Shown here piece by piece: positions 23,726-30,848 of a stretch of DNA of 64,000 nt; position 1 is the first letter of the stretch, and each line of letters opens with the position of its first letter. The notes beneath the pieces are model-generated. The model made no database searches and was not told the DNA's origin. It saw only the letters and a list, made by a program, of their open reading frames with translations. This DNA comes from Limnohabitans sp. (GTDB lineage Bacteria > Pseudomonadota > Gammaproteobacteria > Burkholderiales > Burkholderiaceae_C). The translations under genes were made by a program, and so were the position numbers. The stretch is taken from positions 109,381 through 173,380 of the forward strand of contig NZ_JAOASQ010000029.1 of assembly GCF_030158565.1 (NCBI RefSeq), given 5' to 3'.

Positions 23726-24655
23726 ATGAACACAGCACCCTCCTGGTCCGCCATCACCACCGTCCCCGACGGCTTGAGCGAATCGCCGTTTTGGCATCCG
23801 CAAGAAAACCGCCTGTACTGGGTGGACATTCCTGGCCGCAGGCTGGCGCGCTTGGCCATTGCAGGGCAGATGCAGCCGCAAGGCGAGGTGGAATACTGGC
23901 CCATGAGCGAAGAGCCCGGCTGCATCGCACCTGTGCAAGGCGGCGGCCTGGTCATCGCCCTGCGCGACGGCATTTACCTGGGAGAAAACTGGGGCGGCTC
24001 CTTGCAACAACTCGCTGTAGCGCCTTATGACACTGCCAAGCTGCGCTTCAACGACGGCAAGTGCGATGCGCAAGGCCGCTTTTGGGCGGGCAGTTTGTAC
24101 GAACTCAAAGACCAGGCGCTGGGCGTTTTGTACATGCTGGACGGCCAGGGCCTGCACGCCATGATGGATGGCGTCACCACCGCCAACGGCCTGGCTTGGT
24201 CACCCGACGGCCGCACCGCCTATTGGGCCGACACCGCCGCCCACCAGGTGCGGGCGTTTGACTTTGATGCGGCCACCGGCCAACTGAGCGCCGGGCGCGT
24301 GTTCCACCAAATGACGCCCAAGCCCGCGGGCTGGGCCTGGGGCGATGCTGCGGCTTATGGCGGCCGCCCCGATGGTGCCGCCGTGGACAGCGAAGGCTGT
24401 TACTGGAGCGCCCAATACGAAGGCCAGCGCCTGCTGCGCCTGTCGCCCAACGGCCAAGTGCTGGCCGAAGTCAAAACCCCCGTGCCATGCCCCACCATGC
24501 CCTGCTTTGGCGGGCCCGACCTCAAGACCCTGTTCATCACCACATCGCGCCAAGGCCGCAGCGCGCAAGAGCTGGCGCAGTTCCCTCTGGCGGGCTGCGT
24601 GTTGGCGATGCGGGTGGACGTGGCGGGTTTGTCGGTGAACGCTTACCGAGCCTGA
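23726..24655 (+). CDS. SMP-30/gluconolactonase family protein
   Basis: A 309-residue beta-propeller enzyme. The likely metal ligands are seen in GLSESPFWHP (Glu), VTTANGLAWSPDG (Asn) and GRPDGAAVDSEG (Asp); LRFNDGKCDAQGRFWAGS is the strongly conserved substrate-side segment. Family members open sugar lactones. ATG 23726 was chosen because the earlier in-frame start lies in the terminator region. It follows the TRAP operon but has its own terminator before it, so a separate promoter is possible. Confidence 0.88.
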   Translation: MNTAPSWSAITTVPDGLSESPFWHPQENRLYWVDIPGRRLARLAIAGQMQPQGEVEYWPMSEEPGCIAPVQGGGLVIALRDGIYLGENWGGSLQQLAVAPYDTAKLRFNDGKCDAQGRFWAGSLYELKDQALGVLYMLDGQGLHAMMDGVTTANGLAWSPDGRTAYWADTAAHQVRAFDFDAATGQLSAGRVFHQMTPKPAGWAWGDAAAYGGRPDGAAVDSEGCYWSAQYEGQRLLRLSPNGQVLAEVKTPVPCPTMPCFGGPDLKTLFITTSRQGRSAQELAQFPLAGCVLAMRVDVAGLSVNAYRA

Positions 24656-24678
24656 ACGCGCCATAGACGGGCTCTTGA

Positions 24679-24709
24679 TGTTTGATGCGTGATGCGATAG
24701 CATCAAACA
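24679..24709. promoter_or_regulatory. Inverted repeat, candidate VapBC operator
   Basis: TGTTTGATGC (24679-24688) and GCATCAAACA (24700-24709) are exact complements separated by 11 bases (centres 21 bp apart), just before AAGGAG and the antitoxin ATG. It fits autoregulation by a ribbon-helix-helix antitoxin. Confidence 0.7.
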
Positions 24710-24723
24710 CCAAGGAGCAGGCC

Positions 24724-24984
24724 ATGAGAACCACGCTGGATATTGCGGACGATGTGCTTTTTACAGCCAAAGAAATCGCCCGAAGAGAGAAAAAATCTCT
24801 GGGCCAGGTCGTCAGCGACCTGGTGAGAAAAGCGTTTCAAACACCAGAAATACTGCCGGCGGCATCTTCAGTTCAGCAGGCTTCAGAAAAATTGGCCCTC
24901 TACGGTATTGAGCCGCTACCAGCCCGAGGCGTTCTGGTGACCAATGAAGAAATTGATCGCTTGCGCGAAGCCGAAGGCATCTGA
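24724..24984 (+). CDS. vapB: Antitoxin of a VapBC-like module
   Basis: An 86-residue protein with a ribbon-helix-helix N-terminus (MRTTLDIADDVLFTAKEIAR, then KKSLGQVVSDLVRKAF). The first strand and two helices suit DNA binding, and the C-terminal region would cover the toxin. AAGGAG at 24712-24717 supports ATG 24724. Its stop shares a base with the toxin start (TGATG), the usual coupling in such modules. The perfect inverted repeat at 24679-24709 is a likely operator. Confidence 0.85.
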   Translation: MRTTLDIADDVLFTAKEIARREKKSLGQVVSDLVRKAFQTPEILPAASSVQQASEKLALYGIEPLPARGVLVTNEEIDRLREAEGI

Positions 24985-25412
24985 TGCGTGCGTTGCTGGA
25001 TGTCAACGTTCTGATTGCTTTGCACGACGCCAATCACGCTCACCATGCCATTGCGACGCAGTGGCTGATCGCCCACATTGAGCAAGGATGGGCCAGTTGC
25101 GCGCTGACTCAGAATGGTTGTTTGCGGATCATGGCGCAGTCGGGTTACAGCAACCCGCAACCGTTGCCGATCCTGGTGCGCATGCTGCAAAAGTCCACAC
25201 AATCAGGTGCGCACGAGTTTTGGGGGGATGGCCCCAGCTTGCTGGATGTCACGCGTTTTCAACATGCCCACATTCACAGCCCTCGCCAATTGACGGATCT
25301 GTACCTGTTGGCCTTGGCCGTAGGCCATCAGGGGCGGCTTGTGACATTCGATCAGCGCATTCCTTTGTCAGCGGTCCATGGGGCTTCATCACAGCATCTT
25401 GTTGTGCTTTGA
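24984..25412 (+). CDS. vapC: PIN-domain toxin, VapC-like
   Basis: A 142-residue PIN-domain protein. The acidic site is seen as Asp6 in MRALLDVNVLIAL, the Asp in RQLTDLYLLALAV and the Asp in RLVTFDQRI. The usual Glu of the second motif (LTENG) is Gln43 here (LTQNG). VapC toxins cleave tRNA or rRNA; target and activity are unknown for this copy. It is translationally coupled to the antitoxin. Some PIN relatives naturally have this Gln, so the change does not by itself mean loss of function. Confidence 0.85.
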   Translation: MRALLDVNVLIALHDANHAHHAIATQWLIAHIEQGWASCALTQNGCLRIMAQSGYSNPQPLPILVRMLQKSTQSGAHEFWGDGPSLLDVTRFQHAHIHSPRQLTDLYLLALAVGHQGRLVTFDQRIPLSAVHGASSQHLVVL

Positions 25413-25419
25413 TGGATTG

Positions 25420-25447
25420 AAGATGTTGCGTGGGTGCCAGACATCTT
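25420..25447. promoter_or_regulatory. Inverted repeat upstream of glcE (weak)
   Basis: AAGATGT (25420-25426) and ACATCTT (25441-25447) are separated by 14 bases in the 146-base gap between vapC and glcE. It could be an operator of glcE-glcF, but no known regulator site is matched. Confidence 0.3.
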
Positions 25448-25558
25448 GAAGTGCGGCCTGGCGAACAAGTCATGCAGGACGTGCCCGCAATTTCCCACAA
25501 CCCCCCCGTTAAAAAACTTCACGCTGCCACCAGGGGGTGGGGGTTACCATCTTTGCCC

Positions 25559-26716
25559 ATGGAAGCTCAACTCAATTCCCTCATCGACGCCGTGCGCCAG
25601 GCGGGTGCGGATGGCCGCGTGCTGCGCTTGCGCGGTGGCGGCAGCAAAGACTTTTGGGGCCAAAGCCTCGCGGGCGATGTGCTGGATACCCGGGGCTATC
25701 GGGGCATCGTCAGTTACGAGCCCAGCGAACTGGTGGTCACGGTGCGCTGCGGCACGCCGCTGGCCGAGCTGGAAGCCGCTTTGGCCGAAAAAGGCCAGTG
25801 CCTGGCGTTTGAGCCGCCGCACTTTGGACAAGGTTCGGCCAATGGGGCAACCGTAGGCGGCATGGTGGCCGCAGGTCTGAGCGGCCCGGCCCGCGCCACC
25901 GCTGGCGCTGTGCGCGACTATGTCCTGGGTGCCCGCTTCATCAACGGACTGGGCGAGCACCTGACCTTTGGCGGTCAGGTCATGAAGAACGTGGCCGGTT
26001 ACGACGTGAGCCGCCTGATGGCCGGCAGCTGGGGCACGCTGGGCCTGATCACCGAGGTCAGCCTGAAGGTCTTGCCCGTGGCCCCGGCCGAGGCCACCTT
26101 GATGATGGCGGGTCTGGCGCAAGGCCCAGCGCTGGATTTGCTGCACCGCTGGGGTGGCCAGCCCCTGCCCCTGAATGCCAGCGCCTGGGTGCGCGACCCC
26201 ACGGCCCAGCCCGTGGCCGACTATTTGTTTGTGCGTCTGCGGGGTGCGGTGGCGGCCGTGCAGTCGGCCATGGCCAAAATGAGTGCCGATGCCGTCGCCC
26301 TGGGTGCGCAGGTGCAGGCCATGGACAACGCCGAAGCCGCGCAGGACTGGCGCGCCAGTGGTGAGCAGACCCTGCCGTTTTTTGACCCACCCAGCCCCGA
26401 TGCCTGCCTGTGGCGCCTGTCGGTGCCGCAAACGGCGCCTTTGCTGGATTTGCCTTATGCCCAGTACATCGAATGGCAAGGTGCACAGCGCTGGCTGTGG
26501 GCACCCGCCTCGGCGGCGGTGGCTTTGCGTGAACTGGCGCAATCGGTCGGTGGCCACGCCACCCTGTTCCGCGCCAGCGTCGCCCACGCCGAAGTGGACA
26601 AGGTCGCCGGGGTGAACACCCCGCTGGATGCCGTGCAAGCTCGCATTCAACAGCAGTTGCAAAAGCAGTTCGATCCGAAAGGCGTGTTCGCCACCGATCG
26701 CTTGCACCCCCTCTGA
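25559..26716 (+). CDS. glcE: Glycolate oxidase FAD-binding subunit GlcE
   Basis: A 385-residue PCMH-type FAD protein. Landmarks are RLRGGGSKDFWG (near 25), PSELVVTVRCGTPLAELE, the FAD-contact segment PPHFGQGSANGATVGGMVAA and GGQVMKNVAGYDVSRLMAGS. GlcE pairs with GlcD and GlcF to oxidise glycolate to glyoxylate. ATG 25559 gives the usual N-terminus; the frame is open from 25430. glcF follows after 11 bases. A glcD gene, which normally lies just upstream, is absent and the position is occupied by a toxin-antitoxin pair. Confidence 0.93.
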   Translation: MEAQLNSLIDAVRQAGADGRVLRLRGGGSKDFWGQSLAGDVLDTRGYRGIVSYEPSELVVTVRCGTPLAELEAALAEKGQCLAFEPPHFGQGSANGATVGGMVAAGLSGPARATAGAVRDYVLGARFINGLGEHLTFGGQVMKNVAGYDVSRLMAGSWGTLGLITEVSLKVLPVAPAEATLMMAGLAQGPALDLLHRWGGQPLPLNASAWVRDPTAQPVADYLFVRLRGAVAAVQSAMAKMSADAVALGAQVQAMDNAEAAQDWRASGEQTLPFFDPPSPDACLWRLSVPQTAPLLDLPYAQYIEWQGAQRWLWAPASAAVALRELAQSVGGHATLFRASVAHAEVDKVAGVNTPLDAVQARIQQQLQKQFDPKGVFATDRLHPL

Positions 26717-26727
26717 GGCGAATCGCC

Positions 26728-27969
26728 ATGCAAACCCACCTCGCCCCCGAATACCAAAACACCCCCGAAGGCCTGGAGGCCGAAGCCATTTTGCGCAAGT
26801 GCGTGCACTGCGGCTTTTGCACCGCCACTTGCCCCACCTACCAGCTGCTGGGCGACGAGCTGGACGGCCCGCGTGGCCGCATCTACCTGATGAAGCAGGT
26901 GCTGGAGGGCCAAACGCCCACCCGCAAAACCCAGATGCACCTGGACCGGTGCCTGACCTGCCGCAACTGCGAAAGCACTTGCCCGAGCGGCGTGCAATAT
27001 GGCCACTTGGTCGACATCGGCCGCAAGCTGGTGGACGCCAAAGTCGAACGCAGCGTGGGCGAAAAGCTGGTGCGCTGGGCGCTCAAAGAAGGCCTGCCTT
27101 CGCCCCTGTTTGCGCCTGCCATGAAGATGGGCCAAATGGTGCGCGGCCTGCTGCCCGACAGCCTCAAAGCCAAAGTGCCCGCGCCACAAGACGCTGGCAC
27201 CTGGCCCACCCGCCAGCACGAGCGCAAGGTGCTGATGCTGGCCGGTTGTGTGCAACCGAGCATGAGCCCCAACATCAACACCGCCACCGCCCGCGTGCTG
27301 GACGCCGCAGGCATCCAGACGGTGACGGCTGATAAAGCTGGTTGCTGCGGCGCGGTCAAGTTCCACCTGAATGACCACGACGGCGGCAAAGACCACATGC
27401 GCGCCAACATCGACGCCTGGTGGCCCTTGGTCGAGCGTGGCGAAGTCGAAGCCATTGTGATGAACGCCTCGGGCTGCGGCGTCATGGTCAAGGACTACGG
27501 CCATGTGCTCAAAGACGACCCGCAGTACGCCGACAAAGCCGCCCGCATCGGCGCCTTGACCAAAGACCTGAGCGAGCTGCTGCCCGAGCTGGTGCCGCTG
27601 CTCAAGGACAAGCTCAAGCCCGAAGCACTGCAAGCCGCAGGCCTGCAGGCCTACCACCCGCCCTGCACGCTGCAGCACGGCCAGCAACTAAAAGGCGGTG
27701 TGGAAAAGCATCTGGGCGATTTGGGCTTCCAGATCAAGGTCACGGCCAATGAATCGCACCTGTGCTGTGGTTCAGCCGGCACCTACAGCGTGCTCAACCC
27801 CACGCTGTCCAAACAACTGCGCGACCGCAAACTGGGCCACCTCAACGCGCTGGAACCCCAAGGCGTGCTGAGCGCCAACATCGGCTGCATCACCCACCTG
27901 CAAAGCGGTAGCGGCCTGCCGGTGCGGCATTGGGTGGAGTTGGTGGATGGGGCCTTGAGGGCGTCATAA
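26728..27969 (+). CDS. glcF: Glycolate oxidase iron-sulfur subunit GlcF
   Basis: A 413-residue protein with two [4Fe-4S] motifs, CVHCGFCTATCP and CLTCRNCESTCP, in the first 100 residues. It has the two CCG-type domains (KAGCCGAVKFH and HLCCGSAGTYS) further on. GlcF passes electrons from the flavin subunits to the quinone pool. The operon ends here, since the next gene has its own promoter-like region. Confidence 0.96.
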   Translation: MQTHLAPEYQNTPEGLEAEAILRKCVHCGFCTATCPTYQLLGDELDGPRGRIYLMKQVLEGQTPTRKTQMHLDRCLTCRNCESTCPSGVQYGHLVDIGRKLVDAKVERSVGEKLVRWALKEGLPSPLFAPAMKMGQMVRGLLPDSLKAKVPAPQDAGTWPTRQHERKVLMLAGCVQPSMSPNINTATARVLDAAGIQTVTADKAGCCGAVKFHLNDHDGGKDHMRANIDAWWPLVERGEVEAIVMNASGCGVMVKDYGHVLKDDPQYADKAARIGALTKDLSELLPELVPLLKDKLKPEALQAAGLQAYHPPCTLQHGQQLKGGVEKHLGDLGFQIKVTANESHLCCGSAGTYSVLNPTLSKQLRDRKLGHLNALEPQGVLSANIGCITHLQSGSGLPVRHWVELVDGALRAS

Positions 27970-27990
27970 GAAAGCAAGGCAGCACAAAAA

Positions 27991-28008
27991 TTAACTTCTG
28001 TTAAAGTT
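27991..28008. promoter_or_regulatory. Overlapping inverted repeats, candidate HipB operator
   Basis: TTAAC (27991-27995) and GTTAA (28000-28004) form one inverted repeat, and AACTT (27993-27997) with AAGTT (28004-28008) another, seven bases before the HipB ATG. The position over the start suits autorepression. Confidence 0.5.
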
Positions 28009-28014
28009 TGTGTT

Positions 28015-28359
28015 ATGCCAAAACCTTCTCTGGCCGCCGACCAACTGCCCGCATCCGCAGCCAAAGCGCTGCGCGACTTGGGTGAAAACCTCGCGCTGGC
28101 GCGTCAGCGCCGCAAGGAAAGCCTGCGTGCTTGGGCCAGTCGCATGGCGGTGTCGGTGCCCACGCTCATCCGCATGGAAAAGGGCGACCCTTCGGTGGGC
28201 ATGGGGGTGTATGCCACGGCGCTGTGGCTCATGGGCCGTCACGCGGCCCTGCCTGAAGTGGCTGCGCCTGCGCAAGATCTGAACGCATTGGAGCAAGACA
28301 TCGAGGCTGTGCGCCAGCGCGGTCGTCGCATGTCGCGCAAGCCGGAGGAACTCGCATGA
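28015..28359 (+). CDS. hipB: XRE/HipB-type antitoxin
   Basis: A 114-residue protein with a helix-turn-helix at about residues 24-75 (LGENLALARQRRKESLRAWA, then VSVPTLIRMEKGDPSVGMGV). It is longer than E. coli HipB because of an N-terminal Ala/Pro-rich extension and a C-terminal basic tail. It overlaps the toxin gene start by four bases (ATGA at 28356). HipB binds and restrains HipA and represses the pair. Confidence 0.85.
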   Translation: MPKPSLAADQLPASAAKALRDLGENLALARQRRKESLRAWASRMAVSVPTLIRMEKGDPSVGMGVYATALWLMGRHAALPEVAAPAQDLNALEQDIEAVRQRGRRMSRKPEELA

Positions 28360-29555
28360 GCTATGAGCCCCAGGACAGCATGAGCTTGTGGTGGCTGGGT
28401 GATGCGGCACCGCCCCAGCGCATTGGCACATTGAGTTTGCAAGACCAGCGCCGCAAAGTGGCCCTGAGTTATGAGCCCGAATGGATGGCATCCCCGCAAG
28501 GCTTTGCTTTGAGCGAAGACTTGCCTTTGCAGAGAGGCTTGTACATCCCTGACGAGCGGGACACGGCTGCCGGAGCTGTGGACGATGCCCGCCCCGACCA
28601 ATGGGGCGAACGCGTCATTCGCTTGATCGAGCGGCCTGCACGCTTGTCCTTGCTGGAATATTTGTACTTTGCTGGCGATGACCGCTTTGGGGCTTTGGGC
28701 GTTTCATTGCACGCTGAAAAGTATGAGCCCGCGCCTGTGGCGGCCATGCCCACGTTTGATGGTCTGACCGACATGCACCAAGCGGTCCAGCGTGTCATGG
28801 CCGGTGATGCGGTCAATGAGCAGCAGCGCCGTTTGCTGCAACCTGGCGTTTCCATGGGTGGGGCGCGGCCCAAGTCCTTGATGCAAATCGATGGCGCGTC
28901 GTGGGTGGTCAAATTTTCCGAGGGCGGTGAACTGGATTCGCCTTTGATCGAGCACGCCAGCATGCAGTTGGCACGTCTTTGTGGCATCCACACGGCCGAG
29001 ACCTTGGCCCTGCCTTTGCCGCAAGGCCATGCGGTGGCCATCAAGCGATTTGACCGAGAGGGAGAAAGACGTCTGCACGTCGTGTCGGCCCATGTCGCTC
29101 TTCGCGCCGCAGGTGAAGCCATGGGCTACCCCGAATTGGCGCAGCTGATCCGTCGCCTGGGCCACCCGGATCAAGTCCGCGCACAGCAGCAAGAGCTGTT
29201 CAGGCGCATGGTCTTCAACATCCTGATCGACAACACCGACGACCACGAAAAAAACCACGCACTGGTGCGTGGTGACGATGGTTTTTATGCCTTGTCGCCC
29301 GCCTTCGATGTGTTGCCTGCAGCGCAAGGTTTGGGCTACCAACAAATGCGTGTGGGCGCCATGGGCCACGAATCCAGCCTGGCCAATGCCTTGTCAGAAG
29401 CGCGTGCATTTGGATTGACGGATGCCGTGGCACGGCAGATGGCGTCCGAAATTTCCGGGCAAGTCGCGCAATGGAAATCGGTGTTCAAGGGTCTGAAGGT
29501 GCGTGATGCAGACATTGATCTGTTGGCGCAGTATGTGGGTAGACACAAGCGCTGA
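28356..29555 (+). CDS. hipA: HipA-type serine/threonine kinase toxin
   Basis: A 399-residue HipA-like kinase. The phosphate-loop motif GGARPKSLM (near 170), the catalytic NTDDHEKNH (near 295) and the metal-binding SPAFDVLP (near 315) are all intact. E. coli HipA phosphorylates glutamyl-tRNA synthetase to induce growth arrest; the target here is unknown. The N-terminal region (residues 10-105) corresponds to the HipA_N subdomain. It is coupled to the upstream antitoxin. Confidence 0.9.
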   Translation: MSYEPQDSMSLWWLGDAAPPQRIGTLSLQDQRRKVALSYEPEWMASPQGFALSEDLPLQRGLYIPDERDTAAGAVDDARPDQWGERVIRLIERPARLSLLEYLYFAGDDRFGALGVSLHAEKYEPAPVAAMPTFDGLTDMHQAVQRVMAGDAVNEQQRRLLQPGVSMGGARPKSLMQIDGASWVVKFSEGGELDSPLIEHASMQLARLCGIHTAETLALPLPQGHAVAIKRFDREGERRLHVVSAHVALRAAGEAMGYPELAQLIRRLGHPDQVRAQQQELFRRMVFNILIDNTDDHEKNHALVRGDDGFYALSPAFDVLPAAQGLGYQQMRVGAMGHESSLANALSEARAFGLTDAVARQMASEISGQVAQWKSVFKGLKVRDADIDLLAQYVGRHKR

Positions 29556-29596
29556 ATGCATGACCCTTGCTGCACAATGACCGCACAGGAGACACC

Positions 29597-30481
29597 GTGG
29601 CAGCATTCAATTACCGACATCTGTATTACTTCTGGGTGGTGGCCAAAGAGGGCGGTTTTGCCCGTGCTGCCGAGCGCCTGGACATGGCGATCCAGACCAT
29701 CAGTGCGCAGGTGCGCGAGCTGGAAAAGTCTTTTGGGCATCAGCTGCTCAAACCACAGGGCCGTGGCGTCACGCTGACCGAGGCGGGCGAGGTGGCCTAT
29801 GCCCGCGCCGAAGAAATTTTCCAGATCGGGCAGCGCATTCCGCAAGAGGTGATGCAGGCGGCCACTGTGCCCGCGATCCGCTTGTCGGTGGGTTTGTCGG
29901 ACGGCATTTCCAAACTGGCCGCCCACAAATTGTTGGGCCCGGCGCTGCAAGAGTCTCAACTGAAGTTGGTTTGCCATGAGGGCGAAATCGAGCAGCTGAT
30001 GGCTGAGCTGGCCTTGCACCACCTGGACTTGGTCTTGGCCGGGCAGCCCGCGGCGCACAACAGCAATCTGCGTTTGTCGAGCCGTTTGATTTCTTCTTCC
30101 GATGTGGGCTGGTTTGGTCCCAGCCCATGGGTGCACAAGGCCGAAGTGGAGCAGTTTCCCCAGAGCCTGAGCCGCTTGCCGGTTTTGTTGCCCACCGTGC
30201 ACTCACCTCTGCGTGCATCGTTGGACCGTTGGTTCGATGAGCTGCAAATTCAACCCCGTGTGGTGGGCGAGTTTGAAGACAGCGCCTTGATGTCGGTGTT
30301 TGGCGCGGGGGGCTTGGGGGTTTTTCCGGCCAGCCTGATTGGGCGCGACGATCTGTCTTTGATGAAGGGCCTCAAGCTGCTGGGCCAGTCCGAGGTCAAA
30401 GAGGACATCTACGCGCTTTACACCCGTCGCAGCAGCCATCACCCCTTGGTTCAAAGCGTGTTGCAGGCCGCGCAGGCTTGA
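29597..30481 (+). CDS. nhaR: LysR-type transcriptional regulator, NhaR-like
   Basis: A 294-residue LysR-type protein. Its N-terminus FNYRHLYYFWVVAKEGGFARAAERLDMA with QTISAQVRELE is typical of the NhaR group, which activates sodium/proton antiporter genes in enterobacteria. The effector domain follows (about 90-294). Start: GTG 29597 has CAGGAG just upstream; ATG 29567 is in frame but lacks a good ribosome site. No nhaA gene is nearby, so the target is unknown. It converges on the PII-like gene of the metal-efflux operon, ending 21 bases away. Confidence 0.85.
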   Translation: MAAFNYRHLYYFWVVAKEGGFARAAERLDMAIQTISAQVRELEKSFGHQLLKPQGRGVTLTEAGEVAYARAEEIFQIGQRIPQEVMQAATVPAIRLSVGLSDGISKLAAHKLLGPALQESQLKLVCHEGEIEQLMAELALHHLDLVLAGQPAAHNSNLRLSSRLISSSDVGWFGPSPWVHKAEVEQFPQSLSRLPVLLPTVHSPLRASLDRWFDELQIQPRVVGEFEDSALMSVFGAGGLGVFPASLIGRDDLSLMKGLKLLGQSEVKEDIYALYTRRSSHHPLVQSVLQAAQA

Positions 30482-30502
30482 GGCCTGCACCGCTGTGCGG
30501 CA

Positions 30503-30832
30503 TCAGCTCAGGCTTTGCTGGTCGCGGATGCGGTGGATGCTGGCGATGTCGATCACCCAAACCAAGCCATCGCCGATCTGACCGGTGTGACAGGCTTCGA
30601 TGATGGCGCGGCGGATGGGCTCGACCATCTCATCATTCACGAGCACGCAGACCATCAGCTTGTCGGTGAAGTCGGTCAGCTCGTCTTTGACCGAGCGCTT
30701 GTTCACAGAGGCCGGGGCAGTGAAACCTTCGGCCTTGAAGATGGTCACACCCGGGAAGTTGGGGATGGCCCGCAGGGCATCACGCAGGCGTTGCAGACGG
30801 TTGGGGCGGACGATGGCGCGAATTTCTTTCAT
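30503..30832 (-). CDS. PII-like regulatory protein of the metal-efflux-linked group
   Basis: A 109-residue PII-fold protein. The ends are PII-like (MKEIRAIVRPNRLQRLRDAL; CHTGQIGDGLVWVIDIASIHRIRD), so nucleotide binding is possible. The T-loop differs: it reads FTAPASVNKRSVKDELTDF and position 51 is Glu, not the uridylylated Tyr. This fits the group often called PII-NG, found beside CzcA/CusA-type efflux genes. It follows the RND gene by 16 bases and is the last gene of the operon. The start is taken at ATG 30832; the frame continues to 30874 in the RND gene. Its role, perhaps metal or nucleotide sensing, is not established. Confidence 0.85.
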   Translation of the reverse strand: MKEIRAIVRPNRLQRLRDALRAIPNFPGVTIFKAEGFTAPASVNKRSVKDELTDFTDKLMVCVLVNDEMVEPIRRAIIEACHTGQIGDGLVWVIDIASIHRIRDQQSLS

Positions 30833-30848
30833 GTGCAATCCTTGTTGA

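Noticed and set aside
29597..30481. NhaR regulating an nhaA antiporter here
   Set aside because: No nhaA-type gene is in the window; the name reflects similarity only.
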